Part shown: positions 14,402-23,706 of the stretch, piece after piece | Layout: the number at the start of each line of letters is the position of its first letter | Position numbering within the stretch: the stretch's first letter is position 1 | Assembly: GCA_025463745.1 (NCBI GenBank) | Contig: JAODBB010000108.1 | Coordinates: 1 to 35,310, forward strand | From: Subtercola sp. | GTDB lineage: Bacteria > Actinomycetota > Actinomycetes > Actinomycetales > Microbacteriaceae | Direction: 5' to 3' | DNA length: 35,310 bases | Position numbers and translations under genes: made by a program | The notes under the pieces: generated by a model | The model's database searches: none | The model's input: only the letters and a program-made list of their open reading frames with translations | What the model was told of the DNA's origin: nothing

Positions 14402-17077
14402 CTACCCGGTGTTCTGCAGCCCGGCGGCCACTCCGTTGACGGCGAGCAGCAGCAGCTGGTGCGGCTCATCTGCCGGGTCGGCGCTGCCGGATGCCCGAAT
14501 CGACTTCAGTGCACGAAGCTGCAAGAGCGACAGGGCATCGACATACGGACTGCGCAGCCGCACCGCGCGGCGCAGAACGGGGCGACCCTCGAGCGGCTCG
14601 GTGTGCGACGTGGTCTGCTGCACCCATTCTCGGGTGAGCGCCATCTCTTCGAGCACCAGTTCTGCCAAGTCATCACGATCGCCGAGGGCCAGATACCGTT
14701 TCGCGAGCCGGTCGTCGGTCTTGGCGAGAGACATCTCCACGTTGTTGATCATCGCCGTGAACAACGGCCAGCGTGCGTAGGCGCCCTGCAGAACATCCAC
14801 ATCGCCCACCGCGGCCAGTGCTGAGCCGAGGCCGAACCAGCCCGTGAGGTTGATGCGCGCCTGAGTCCAGGCGAACACCCACGGAATGGCGCGCAGGTCT
14901 TCGAGCGACTCGATCGAGAGGCCACGGCGGGCGGGCCGCGAACCGAGGGCCAGCAAGCCGACCTCTTCGAGCGGCGTGACCTGGGCGAACCACGGGGCGA
15001 ATCCGTCGCTCTTGATCAGCTCGTAGAAGCGTTCGCGTGAGCGGGCATCCATCGTCGCCGCAACGCTTTCGAACTCGTCTGTGGCGACACGGTTCACTTC
15101 TTCGTTCGAGGGGCTCGAGGCGAGCAGGGTGGCCGCCGCCATCTGCTCGATGTGGCGGGCCGCGATCGTCTTGTCGCCGTATTGCGCGAAGATCACCTCG
15201 CCCTGCTCGGTGAGCTTGAAGCGGCCCTCGACCGAGCCGGGGGGCTGGGCCATGACGGCCTCGTTCGCAGGCCCCCCACCGCGACCGAGAGCACCGCCAC
15301 GACCATGGAAGAGGGTCAATTCGATGTCGTTGTCAGTGGCCCACTGGGCGATCTTCGACTGCGCCGAGTAGAGCGCAAGGGTAGCCGAAACGGGGCCGAC
15401 GTCTTTCGACGAGTCGGAGTAGCCGAGCATCACCTCGAGCTTGCGCCCGGTGGCCGCCAAGCGCGCCTTGACCGGCTCGAGCTCGATCATCTCGGCGAGA
15501 ATCGTGGTGCTCGCCTGCAGGTCGTCGAACGTCTCGAAGAGCGGAATCGCGTCGAGCGTCGGGGCTGCTTCGACTGAACCGAGCGCGGCCTCGGCCAGTG
15601 CGTAGACGTTCGCGATGTCTTCCGACGATTGGGTGAACGACACAATGTACCGCCGCGCCGCGCGCAGGCCGTAGCGGTTCTGTAGATACGAGAGCGTCGA
15701 GTAGACGTCGAGCACCTCCGTGGTCATCTCGCTCAGCGCGCCGCCCGTACGAATCTCTTCGAGCGCCTGACGGTGCACCTTCGAGTGCTGCCGCACCTCG
15801 AGTTCGGCGAGGTGAAAGCCGAAGGTCTCGACCTGCCAGATGAGGTTCTGCAGTTCGCCGTTGGCGCTGCGGTCTGCTCCCGCCGAACGCAGTGACGTCT
15901 GGATGATGCGCAGATCGATGAGCAGCTCATCGGGTGTGCGGTACGCCAGGTCGGCATTGCGCAAGCGTGTGGCCGCGATGCGTTCGGCCACAATGAGCAG
16001 CACTCGACGGTGCGGCTCATTGGGCGCGCGCGTGCCGATCTGAGCGGTGACTTCGCCCGCGAAACTGCGCTGCCTTGCCCACAGTGCGTTGAGAGCGGCA
16101 TCGGCAGGGGTGTCTGCCGAGTCGAGGGTGAGCGTGCGGCCGATGCGCGTCGCGGCGTGCTCGAGCCCCAGCAGTACGTGCTCCGAGGCGATCGCCGCCG
16201 CCTGTTTCGTGACCGCTGCCGTGACGAACGGATTTCCGTCGCGGTCGGCGCCGATCCAGCTGCCGAGGCGCATGAACGCGGGCGCTTCGGCTGGCTTCGC
16301 GCCGGCATCGTCGCCCAGCAGCCAATCGTCGAGAAGCCGGTAGACCCGGGGCACGATCTGGAACAGCGTCTGGTCGAAGATGTTCATCGCCGAACGCACC
16401 TCGTCGAGCGGAGTCGGCCGGGTGGTGCGCAGCGGCGACGTGCGCCAGAGCACGTCGATCTCCTCCATCAGACGACGGTCGTTCTCGGTGCTGCTGAGAG
16501 TTCGGGGTGCAATGACGTCGCGCTCGGCCAGCAACTCGCTGATGCGGCGAATCGCGGATGCGACGGCTCGCCGGCGTGCTTCGGTCGGGTGGGCGGTCAA
16601 GACCGGGTGAAACCGCAGGTTCCTCAGGCGGGTTGCCGTTTCGGCCGTGCCCACTTCAGCCTCGAGGCGCTGGATGGCCGCAGCAAGGGAATCGGCCGCC
16701 ACGGCGTCGCCCTGGGCATCCCGAGCCAGCAGCACCCGAACGCGGTGGTGCTCTTCGGCGAGATTGCTGAGGTGGAAGTAGCAGGTGAAGGCGCGGGCGA
16801 CCTGCTCGGCTCGTTCAGCGGTGAATGCTTCGACCAGGCGCTCGGCGTCTTCGATCGAGGTCTTGTTCTCCTGTTCGAAGGCGTCGATCGTGAGGGCGCG
16901 CAGCCGTTCGACATCGGCCAGCAGCTCGGGGCCGCCGGCTTCGGTGAGCACGCGGCCCAGCAGGCTGCCGAGCAGCCGAACATCTGAGCGCAGATCTTCG
17001 TCGACCTCGTCACTGATGGCGCTGCGGCTGAGGTCTGGCCCGGTGTGGGGCTGTTCGGCGATAGTCACGGAGTCCAC
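14402..17077 (-). CDS. ppc: Phosphoenolpyruvate carboxylase
   Basis: An 891-residue PEP carboxylase, the anaplerotic enzyme making oxaloacetate from PEP and bicarbonate. Motifs: LTAHPTEARRR with catalytic H163, MRLGSWIGADRDGNPFVT, the second signature MLGYSDSSKDVGP, FHGRGGALGRGGGP, and the family C-terminus QNTG. The length is normal. The start is a GTG at 17077, with another GTG at 17068; neither has a clear ribosome-binding site. The downstream deazaflavin-type gene follows within a few bases. marP is divergent. Confidence 0.98.
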   Translation of the reverse strand: MDSVTIAEQPHTGPDLSRSAISDEVDEDLRSDVRLLGSLLGRVLTEAGGPELLADVERLRALTIDAFEQENKTSIEDAERLVEAFTAERAEQVARAFTCYFHLSNLAEEHHRVRVLLARDAQGDAVAADSLAAAIQRLEAEVGTAETATRLRNLRFHPVLTAHPTEARRRAVASAIRRISELLAERDVIAPRTLSSTENDRRLMEEIDVLWRTSPLRTTRPTPLDEVRSAMNIFDQTLFQIVPRVYRLLDDWLLGDDAGAKPAEAPAFMRLGSWIGADRDGNPFVTAAVTKQAAAIASEHVLLGLEHAATRIGRTLTLDSADTPADAALNALWARQRSFAGEVTAQIGTRAPNEPHRRVLLIVAERIAATRLRNADLAYRTPDELLIDLRIIQTSLRSAGADRSANGELQNLIWQVETFGFHLAELEVRQHSKVHRQALEEIRTGGALSEMTTEVLDVYSTLSYLQNRYGLRAARRYIVSFTQSSEDIANVYALAEAALGSVEAAPTLDAIPLFETFDDLQASTTILAEMIELEPVKARLAATGRKLEVMLGYSDSSKDVGPVSATLALYSAQSKIAQWATDNDIELTLFHGRGGALGRGGGPANEAVMAQPPGSVEGRFKLTEQGEVIFAQYGDKTIAARHIEQMAAATLLASSPSNEEVNRVATDEFESVAATMDARSRERFYELIKSDGFAPWFAQVTPLEEVGLLALGSRPARRGLSIESLEDLRAIPWVFAWTQARINLTGWFGLGSALAAVGDVDVLQGAYARWPLFTAMINNVEMSLAKTDDRLAKRYLALGDRDDLAELVLEEMALTREWVQQTTSHTEPLEGRPVLRRAVRLRSPYVDALSLLQLRALKSIRASGSADPADEPHQLLLLAVNGVAAGLQNTG

Positions 17078-17176
17078 GCTAGTGCGTGCATATTGACGGC
17101 ATGTTACAGCCGTTGTTTTCTGTCACGAGGCACGGAGTGCAGCCGCCACTCAGCTTCGCGCGAGACATTGAAGGCT

Positions 17177-18373
17177 ATGCAACTCGCCGTCGACCTCGTT
17201 CTTCTCGTCGCTGCCCTGCTCGCCATCGCGGGCGGTTGGGCGCGCGGCGCTGTGGTGATGGCAGCGTCGCTCGTGGGCATCGCGGTGGGCGCCTGGATTG
17301 CGACCCTCGTCGCGCCCGTGATGGTCGACCTGCTCGTGCAATACGGCTGGACCAGCACTCTGCAACGCTCCATCGCGGCGGGGGCGGTTTTTGTGCTCTG
17401 CATCGTCATCGGATCGTCGGTGCTCGGGGCGGCCGCAACGCTCATCCGGCGGGGGTTCGGGCGGGTCAAGGTGGTGCGCGGCATCGATTCGATGGGCGGG
17501 GCGCTGATCGGTGTGCTCGCCTGGGCGGTCGTGGTGTGGCTGGCCGGCGGCTTTCTGCTTTCGACCGGGCAACTTCAGGCGACGCAGCTCGTGAACTCGT
17601 CGCAGGTTGTTCGCACGCTGAACTCGATCGCGCCGGTTCCGGCCACCGCCGCACTCGGCACGCTCGACAGCGCGCTCGGCAGCGCCGGCTTTCCGACGGT
17701 ATTCGCCGACGGGGCCGAGTTCATCGCGGGGGCGCAGGCGCCAGACTCCACGGTTCCGAACGCCGTATCGGCCTCGTCGGCCGGCGTCGTCAAGGTGCTC
17801 TCGTCGGCGCCCAATTGCGGCAACGACTCTGAGGGCAGCGGCTGGGTGGTGTCGGGCAACCGAGTCATCACCAACGCCCACGTGGTAGCCGGAGGCACCG
17901 ACATCTTTGTGCAGGCGAACGGTTCGGGGTCGCTCATTCCCGCAACGCTCGTGGTCTACGACCCCCAGCGCGACCTGGCCATCCTCGATGTCGCAGACCT
18001 GAGCGTTTCGCCGTTGGCGCTCGGCAGCGAACTGGGCGCCTCCGACTCGGCCGTCGTGGCCGGATACCCCGAGAACGGCCCGTATACAACGGCAACCGCC
18101 CGGGTGCGGCAGGTCGTTCAAGCCGTCGGGCTCGACATTTACGGCAAAGAAACCGTGACCCGCGAAATCTATTCGCTGCGCGGAACCGTGCTGCCGGGCA
18201 ACTCGGGCGGCCCGCTGTTCGACAGCGGAGGCAAAGTCGTCGGGGTGGTCTTCGCCAGGTCGACTTCCAACTCAGACACGGGCTACGCCCTCACGCTCGA
18301 CGAGATCACGCCCGTGATCGCCGAGGCCGGGGCATCCGACCCCGTCTCGTCGGGCGCGTGCCAGACCGACTGA
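17177..18373 (+). CDS. marP: MarP-like membrane serine protease
   Basis: A 398-residue protein. Residues 1-130 are a CvpA/colicin V production-type domain with four hydrophobic segments. A trypsin-like periplasmic domain follows. From this ATG, H235 (TNAHVV), D266 (RDLAIL) and S343 (GNSGGP) make the triad, and C214 and C395 could form a disulphide. H235, S343, C214 and C395 have the same numbers I recall for the M. tuberculosis acid-resistance protease MarP (Rv3671c), which strongly supports both identity and start. The longer open frame (from 17045) adds 44 residues with no membrane character. MarP processes cell-wall enzymes under acid stress in mycobacteria. Confidence 0.92.
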   Translation: MQLAVDLVLLVAALLAIAGGWARGAVVMAASLVGIAVGAWIATLVAPVMVDLLVQYGWTSTLQRSIAAGAVFVLCIVIGSSVLGAAATLIRRGFGRVKVVRGIDSMGGALIGVLAWAVVVWLAGGFLLSTGQLQATQLVNSSQVVRTLNSIAPVPATAALGTLDSALGSAGFPTVFADGAEFIAGAQAPDSTVPNAVSASSAGVVKVLSSAPNCGNDSEGSGWVVSGNRVITNAHVVAGGTDIFVQANGSGSLIPATLVVYDPQRDLAILDVADLSVSPLALGSELGASDSAVVAGYPENGPYTTATARVRQVVQAVGLDIYGKETVTREIYSLRGTVLPGNSGGPLFDSGGKVVGVVFARSTSNSDTGYALTLDEITPVIAEAGASDPVSSGACQTD

Positions 18374-18398
18374 TCACCACGACGTGGGCGAAGAAGAC

Positions 18399-18417
18399 TG
18401 ACAACAGCGCGTGATAG
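18399..18417. repeat. Inverted copy of an ssrA-promoter segment, 3' side of ssrA
   Basis: CAACAGCGCGTGATAG (18402-18417) is the exact reverse complement of 18874-18889, which lies in the ssrA promoter region. The similarity continues outward as TGACA on one side and, with one mismatch, into GG on the other. It starts about nine bases beyond the mature tmRNA 3' end. The role is unknown; see the finding on this pair. Confidence 0.8.
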
Positions 18418-18425
18418 CGGCCGGC

Positions 18426-18821
18426 GGTGGAGATGCGGGGAATTGAACCCCGGTCCACTGCTGTGGTCGTGTGCCTTCTACGGGTGTAGCCAGTGCTGAC
18501 GTTCTACTCGGCTCCGGTATTTGCCACTGGCAGCTATACCGACGAGCCCAGTCTCAGTAAGAGTCCCTGTACACCCTGAGGCTCGATGTACAAGCAATCC
18601 CTCTAGATAACGCCAGGATCCGGGTAGAGGGCATTCCCGGTCTGACGGTTCCTTAAGCGGCTACAAGGAGCTTAGGCTGCGAGAGCGAAAGCGGCCTTGG
18701 TGGCCGGAACAGTGCTTTTTTGATTGGCACTTATTGTTTGCACAGATCGTTTACGAGATAACTGTGCATCCTCGGCCCGCTTCTCACACTCACTCAGGCA
18801 ATGTCGAAACCGATCATCCCC
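18426..18821 (-). ncRNA. ssrA: tmRNA (transfer-messenger RNA)
   Basis: The minus strand begins GGGGATGATCGGTTTCGACA and ends GGTTCAATTCCCCGCATCTCC, so the acceptor stem GGGGAUG/CAUCUCC closes with one G-U pair. The tag frame is at 18672-18728 and encodes ANQKSTVPATKAAFALAA followed by TAA, with the usual ALAA degradation end. The terminal CCA is not fully encoded (ACC then G). tmRNA with SmpB rescues stalled ribosomes and tags the product for proteolysis. smpB lies 3 kb away on the same strand. Confidence 0.97.
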
Positions 18822-18870
18822 CTGAACGAGTCGCTTGCTGACTTTCACGTCAGACCATGCGAAACTCGGG

Positions 18871-18898
18871 CCACTATCACGCGCTGTTGAATTGTCAA
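18871..18898 (-). promoter_or_regulatory. ssrA promoter candidate
   Basis: On the minus strand a perfect TTGACA (complement of 18893-18898) is followed after 16 bases by TAGTGG (complement of 18871-18876), about 50 bases before the mature tmRNA 5' end. The spacer contains the 16-bp sequence repeated in inverted orientation at 18402-18417. Confidence 0.55.
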
Positions 18899-18952
18899 TC
18901 GTTCTGCTGCACTTTTCAGGCAGCCCTCTAGTATATGCACTAATCTCCCCTC

Positions 18953-19882
18953 ATGACGACTGCGCTATGGACTCCCGCCCGATTGCCTCTTCTCACCGGC
19001 AAGCGCATCGTCATCACAGGCGGCAACGCGGGCCTCGGTTATTGGGCGGCCGAGTTTCTCGCGCGTCGTGGGGCTTCGGTGGTGATCGCCGCACGAAACG
19101 AGCAAAAGGCCACCTCGGCCATCGCGTCGATTCTCTCGAGGGCGCCGCGCGGCGATGTCAGCTGGGTGAAGCTCGACCTGGCGAGCCTCGAGTCAGTGGA
19201 GGCCGCCGCAGCCGAACTCTCCAGCGCCCCCATCGACGCGCTGGTCGCGAATGCCGGCGTGCTCGGCGCCTCGAAGCGTGGTTTCACCGCCGACGGATTC
19301 GAGCTGATGTTCGGCACCAACGTGCTCGGGCATTTCGCGCTCACCGCACGGCTCATGCCGACGCTGCTGGCCACCCCAGGGTCGCGGGTCGTCTCGCTCG
19401 GCAGCATTGCTCACGAGTTCAACGAGATGGATCTCACTGACGTCATGAGCGACCGTAACTACAGCAGCTTTCGCACCTACAGCCGATCGAAACTCGGCGT
19501 CATGCTCCTCGCCTTCGAACTCGACCGGCGCCTGCGCAAGGCAGGCCTTCAGACGAGCAGCCTCGTGGCGCAACCCGGGTTTGCGCTCGACGGCCTGGGG
19601 GCCGCGCGCCCCGGCATCACCAACGGCAAACGCTCCAGCACTCTCGTTCGGGCCGCCCTCCGCCCCTTCGCGCAAGGGAAAGACGCCGGATCGCTGCCCA
19701 CGGTGCGCGCCACCGCAGACCCTGCCGCACAAGGCGGCGAGTACTGGGGCCCTGATGGCTGGCGCCAGCTCAAGGGCAGCCCGACGGTGGTGCAGGCCAA
19801 AAACCGCTCGCGAGACATCCACACCGCCAGTGCGCTCTGGAACATGGCCGAGACAATGACGGGCCTCACCCTGGCCGTGTGA
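18953..19882 (+). CDS. SDR-family oxidoreductase (retinol-dehydrogenase/protochlorophyllide-reductase-like)
   Basis: A 309-residue short-chain dehydrogenase. Glycine motif ITGGNAGLG, then NAG in LVANAGVLG, Ser in VVSLGSIAHEF and a catalytic Y-x3-K in TYSRSKLGVML. The C-terminal part (GEYWGPDGWRQLKGSP) is typical of the actinobacterial branch that resembles retinol dehydrogenases. It lacks the insertion of the mycofactocin-type SDRs, so an exchangeable cofactor is expected. It sits alone between ssrA and a convergent ABC transporter. The ATG has no strong ribosome-binding site. Substrate unknown. Confidence 0.85.
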   Translation: MTTALWTPARLPLLTGKRIVITGGNAGLGYWAAEFLARRGASVVIAARNEQKATSAIASILSRAPRGDVSWVKLDLASLESVEAAAAELSSAPIDALVANAGVLGASKRGFTADGFELMFGTNVLGHFALTARLMPTLLATPGSRVVSLGSIAHEFNEMDLTDVMSDRNYSSFRTYSRSKLGVMLLAFELDRRLRKAGLQTSSLVAQPGFALDGLGAARPGITNGKRSSTLVRAALRPFAQGKDAGSLPTVRATADPAAQGGEYWGPDGWRQLKGSPTVVQAKNRSRDIHTASALWNMAETMTGLTLAV

Positions 19883-19912
19883 GTCGGCGCTGCTTGAACC
19901 TGATGCTGATCT

Positions 19913-20737
19913 TCACCTGGTACTGATCGACGCGAATTTACGGATGCTCAGCGGCACGAAGATCACCAGCATGATCGCGATGCCGATCAGCACCGTGATG
20001 ATCGGATGCTGCTGAGTCCAGACGTCGGGCACCGGCGTGCCCTCGGGAACGTTGCCGAATAGGGTGCGCGCGGCCTGCACCAGGGCCGACACGGGGTTGT
20101 ACTCGGCGAAGATGCGCAACGGGGTCGGCAGTGTGTCGCTCGGTACGAACGCATTCGAGATGAAGGTCAGCGGAAAGAGCACCAGAAACGACACGTTGTT
20201 GATCACCTCGGGGCTGCGCACGCTCATACCGAGAAACGACATCAACCACGACAGGGCGTAGGCGAACAGCAGCAACAGGATGACGGCGAGGGCCGCCTCG
20301 GGAAAACTCGACTCGATGCGCCAGCCCACGATGAACCCGGTGATCATCATCACGGCCATCGAGATGGCGTTGATGAACAGGTCGCCGTTGGTACGGCCGA
20401 TCAGCACGGCTGCGCCGTTCATCGGCAGAGTGCGGAACCGGTCGATGATGCCGTCTTTCAGGTCTTGCGCCATTGCGGAGCCCGAGTACGTCGAGCCGAA
20501 GACCACCGTCTGGGCGAAGATGCCCGCCATGATGAAGTTCGTGTAGGTCGTGCCGGGAATGTTGATGACACCCGAGTACACGTAGGTGAACAACAGCACG
20601 AACATGATCGGCTGCAACAGGGTGAACACGAGAATGTCGGGCACCCGTTTGATCTTGATGAGGTTGCGGCGGGTGGTGATCCAGCCGTCGGTGAAGAAGT
20701 TGCCGAGAGACGATGTTGATGCGTGCAGGGCGGTCAT
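19913..20737 (-). CDS. ABC-2-type exporter permease (DrrB-like)
   Basis: A 274-residue membrane protein of the ABC-2 type. Six hydrophobic segments include ILVFTLLQPIMFVLLFTYVY, AGIFAQTVVFGSTYSG, AISMAVMMITGFIVGW, LAVILLLLFAYALSWL, FLVLFPLTFISNAFVP and IITVLIGIAIMLVIFVPL. The DLKDGIIDRFRTLPM segment is conserved in the DrrB group. The gene starts one base after the ATPase stop (TAAAATG), so the two are surely co-translated. The pair likely exports a drug or lipid-like compound; the substrate is unknown. Confidence 0.92.
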   Translation of the reverse strand: MTALHASTSSLGNFFTDGWITTRRNLIKIKRVPDILVFTLLQPIMFVLLFTYVYSGVINIPGTTYTNFIMAGIFAQTVVFGSTYSGSAMAQDLKDGIIDRFRTLPMNGAAVLIGRTNGDLFINAISMAVMMITGFIVGWRIESSFPEAALAVILLLLFAYALSWLMSFLGMSVRSPEVINNVSFLVLFPLTFISNAFVPSDTLPTPLRIFAEYNPVSALVQAARTLFGNVPEGTPVPDVWTQQHPIITVLIGIAIMLVIFVPLSIRKFASISTR

Positions 20738-20738
20738 T

Positions 20739-21704
20739 TTAGGATTCCTCCGTCGTTGCCTGGTGGCCGGTGAGTTTCAGAAAGACGTCGTCGAGTGTGG
20801 GCCGCCGCATGCCGGCGTCGAACAGTTCGATGCCTGCGTCGCCCAGCTCGGCGAGCACGGCTTGCAGCGCCGCCGGCGCGTGTGATGCTTTCACCGTGAT
20901 CTCGCGCCCGCCGTCGGAGATCTTCGGCTCGGCCGTACCGTGCCGGCGCAGAATCTCGGTCGCCACTGCCGAATCGCTGGCCGTGACCAGGCTGATCTCG
21001 AGTCGCTGGCCGCCGATGGAAGCCTTCAGCTCGTCTGACGTTCCTTCTGCGATGACTTTTCCGTCGTCGATCACCGAGATGCTGTCGGCCAGCTGGTCGG
21101 CCTCTTCGAGATACTGCGTCGTGAGGAGCACCGTGGTGCCCTCACCCACGAGCGAGTTGATGATGTCCCACATGCCGAGTCTGCTGCGCGGATCGAGGCC
21201 CGTAGTCGGCTCATCGAGAAACAGCACCCTGGGCTTGGTGACCAAGGCGCCGGCGAGGTCGATGCGCCGTCGCATTCCGCCCGAGAACCCCTTCACCGGC
21301 CGGTTCTGCGCTTCTGTCAGGTCGAAGAGCTCGATCAATTCGGTCGCCCGTGCCTTCGACGCCTTGGCACCGAGGTGATAGAGCCGCCCTACCATGTCGA
21401 GATTTTCGAGACCGGTCAGGTTCTCATCGACAGCGGCGTACTGCCCCGAGACTCCGATGATCGGGCGAACGCGCTCCGGATACCGCACCACGTCGATGCC
21501 GTCGATCGTGGCCACGCCGGAATTCGGCTTCACGAGAGTCGTCAATATCTTGACGGCCGTCGTCTTTCCGGCGCCGTTCGGCCCGAGAAGGGCCGTGATC
21601 GTGCCTTGCGGCACCGAGAGATTCAGCCCGTCGAGCGCATGCACGGGCCCGGCGCCTTTGGGTGTATAGGTTTTGGCAAGGTCACTTACAGTGATGAATG
21701 TCAT
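20739..21704 (-). CDS. ABC exporter ATPase (DrrA-like)
   Basis: A 321-residue ATPase from the ATG at 21704. Walker A GPNGAGKTTA, Q-loop in SGQYAAVDENLTGLENL, signature FSGGMRRRIDLAGAL, Walker B VLFLDEPTTGLD and the H-loop region LLTTQYLEEADQLAD. The C-terminal domain after residue 230 resembles the regulatory domain of daunorubicin-resistance ATPases. An upstream in-frame ATG (21740) adds 12 residues (MCAVRGSGYCLR) with no family support. It partners the permease directly downstream. Confidence 0.93.
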   Translation of the reverse strand: MTFITVSDLAKTYTPKGAGPVHALDGLNLSVPQGTITALLGPNGAGKTTAVKILTTLVKPNSGVATIDGIDVVRYPERVRPIIGVSGQYAAVDENLTGLENLDMVGRLYHLGAKASKARATELIELFDLTEAQNRPVKGFSGGMRRRIDLAGALVTKPRVLFLDEPTTGLDPRSRLGMWDIINSLVGEGTTVLLTTQYLEEADQLADSISVIDDGKVIAEGTSDELKASIGGQRLEISLVTASDSAVATEILRRHGTAEPKISDGGREITVKASHAPAALQAVLAELGDAGIELFDAGMRRPTLDDVFLKLTGHQATTEES

Positions 21705-21811
21705 GCGGAGACAGTAACCAGAGCCCCTGACAGCGCACAATAGTAGACGCCGTACACATTCATCACGAATGCGTCACGATTCGAGCGCGCTACTCGCAGA
21801 GGGGTGTGCCG

Positions 21812-22288
21812 CTAGTCGCCGAGGTTGCGCTGAGTGCCCATGGCACGGTCGGCCTCGCGCTTGTCTTGGCGTTCGCGCAGGGTTTGGCGCTTGTCGTATT
21901 CGCGCTTGCCCTTGGCCACGGCGAGTTCGACCTTGGCGTTGCCGTCGCTGAAGTACAGCCGCAGCGGTACGAGGGTGTAACCGCCCTCTTTGACCTTGTT
22001 GTGGATCTTCAGGATCTGTGCCTTGTGCAGCAGCATCTTGCGCTTGCGGCGGGGCGGGTGGTTGTTCCACGAACCCTGGTTGAATTCGGGAATGTGCACG
22101 GCGTCGAGCCACGCTTCTCCCCCGTCGATGTAGCCATACCCGTCGACGAGCGACGCCCGGCCGGCGCGCAACGACTTGACCTCGGTGCCGGTCAGCACGA
22201 GGCCTGCCTCATAGGTGTCTTCGATGGTGTAGTCGTGGCGCGCCTTGCGGTTGGTCGCGACGACCTTTTCTCCGCGTTCGCGTGGCAC
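21812..22288 (-). CDS. smpB: SsrA-binding protein SmpB
   Basis: A 158-residue SmpB, the tmRNA partner in ribosome rescue. Motifs: [31 protein letters not shown], the [12 protein letters not shown] strand, HKAQI, and the basic C-terminal tail ([23 protein letters not shown]) that enters the decoding site. The GTG at 22288 sits five bases after AGGAG; a GTG two codons earlier (22294) would overlap that site, so 22288 is preferred. A 16-bp tandem array lies just upstream, in the leader. Confidence 0.97.
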   Translation of the reverse strand: MPRERGEKVVATNRKARHDYTIEDTYEAGLVLTGTEVKSLRAGRASLVDGYGYIDGGEAWLDAVHIPEFNQGSWNNHPPRRKRKMLLHKAQILKIHNKVKEGGYTLVPLRLYFSDGNAKVELAVAKGKREYDKRQTLRERQDKREADRAMGTQRNLGD

Positions 22289-22300
22289 GGTCACTCCTGG

Positions 22301-22348
22301 GTTCTTGATTCGAACGGTTCTTGATTCGAAGCGTTGTCGATTCGAAAA
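22301..22348. repeat. 16-bp tandem array upstream of smpB
   Basis: GTTCTTGATTCGAACG, GTTCTTGATTCGAAGC and GTTGTCGATTCGAAAA in direct succession, each containing GATTCGAA. They lie 13 bases upstream of the smpB start, in what should be its leader or promoter. Confidence 0.9.
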
Positions 22349-22492
22349 TGGATGCCGACGTACGCTCGGCAGCCCTACAGTCTACCGGCATCCAGACATC
22401 ACCGCGAACGTGAGGCCGGGGTGCCGATAGTGTTTCGTCAACACATCTGCTCGTGCATCCACCCGAACCCTCACGCAAAGGCTGCGCAGACC

Positions 22493-23662
22493 ATGACGAC
22501 TCCCGAAACTCCCTCGCCCGCACCCGACTCGCCCGAAACACCAGACTCGCCAGCCACACCGGTATCACTGGACTCGCCCCGTACGCGTCTGCGAACTGAC
22601 AACCGAAGCTCCTGGTGGCGCAGCGGCCGCGTCTGGGCCTCGATCGGCGCCGCTGCCGCCATCGCGGTGGTGGCGGGCATTCTCGGCGGATTCGTGGCGA
22701 CAGCCGCACGCCCCTCCACCACCTGCAACGCATCGACGGTGGCGAACCAGGTACTTCCCACGATCGTGACGGTTCAGGTGCGCGGTGCGGGCGGCAACGG
22801 TGTGGGCACGGGCGAGATTCTGACGAGCGACGGATACATCGTCACGAACAATCACGTGATCTCGAGCGCCGCGACCTCCGGAACGATCTCCGTGCTCTAC
22901 AGCAGCGGGGAATCGACGACGGCGCAACTCGTCGGCCGCGATCCAGTGTCCGACCTCGCGGTGCTGAAGGTCACCAGCGATCGCGCGCTGCCCACCATCG
23001 CCGTCGGCAATTCCTCCGACGTCGCCGTCGGCCAGCCCGTGGTGGCGCTGGGCGCTCCCTTGGGCTTGTCGAACACCGTGACTGCGGGAATCGTCAGCGC
23101 GCTCGACAGAAACGTGCTGGCACCCAGCGACAACGGCACGACCACAACACTGGTTGGGGCGATCCAGACCGACGCGGCCATCAACCCCGGCAATTCGGGC
23201 GGCGCGCTCGTCAACTGCTCGGGCACCCTCGTCGGCATCAACACTGCGATCGCCAGCGTTCCGAACGCTTCAGGTGATGCGGGCGGCGGTAGCGTCGGCA
23301 TCGGCTTCGCCGTACCGGTCAACCTCATGAATTCGATCGTGGCTCAGCTGAAGTCGAAGGGCGTCGCGCTGTATCCCTGGTTCGGGGTGGATGTCACGGC
23401 CATCCCCGCTGCCACGGCTCAGCAGTTCGGTGTCTCCCCCGGCCTCTTCGTCGAATCGGTCGTGCCGAGCGGCCCCGTCGATGCGGCCGGTATTCGTGAG
23501 GGCGACATCATCACCACCATCGATGGCCGGCCCGCGACGAGCAACGACGTCATCACCACGATCACCCAGGTCAAGGCCATCGGCGACACGATCGATGTCA
23601 CCTACGTACGCGGCACCGGCCAGGCGACGACGACCGTCACGCTCGGCACGCCGCCGAACTGA
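22493..23662 (+). CDS. HtrA-like trypsin/PDZ serine protease (S1C)
   Basis: A 389-residue membrane-anchored protease. Residues 1-45 are a Pro/Ser/Thr-rich cytoplasmic tail, 48-70 one membrane helix, about 85-280 the protease domain with H121 (TNNHV), D154 (SDLAVL) and S235 (NPGNSGG), and about 290-389 one PDZ domain (GLFVESVVPSGPVDAAGIREGDIITTIDG). Such enzymes degrade or process misfolded envelope proteins. The longer open frame starts at 22334, but the added residues have no family character; AAAGG lies 11 bases before the ATG at 22493. Convergent with ftsX. Confidence 0.92.
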   Translation: MTTPETPSPAPDSPETPDSPATPVSLDSPRTRLRTDNRSSWWRSGRVWASIGAAAAIAVVAGILGGFVATAARPSTTCNASTVANQVLPTIVTVQVRGAGGNGVGTGEILTSDGYIVTNNHVISSAATSGTISVLYSSGESTTAQLVGRDPVSDLAVLKVTSDRALPTIAVGNSSDVAVGQPVVALGAPLGLSNTVTAGIVSALDRNVLAPSDNGTTTTLVGAIQTDAAINPGNSGGALVNCSGTLVGINTAIASVPNASGDAGGGSVGIGFAVPVNLMNSIVAQLKSKGVALYPWFGVDVTAIPAATAQQFGVSPGLFVESVVPSGPVDAAGIREGDIITTIDGRPATSNDVITTITQVKAIGDTIDVTYVRGTGQATTTVTLGTPPN

Positions 23663-23706
23663 GCGCCCAGACCTCTCGGTATGGCGAGGGCGGCCCGGAA
23701 GAGCCG

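Noticed and set aside
18399-18889. ssrA-flanking repeats as integration att sites
   Set aside because: The copies are inverted rather than direct, lie outside the tRNA-like 3' end, and no integrase is nearby.
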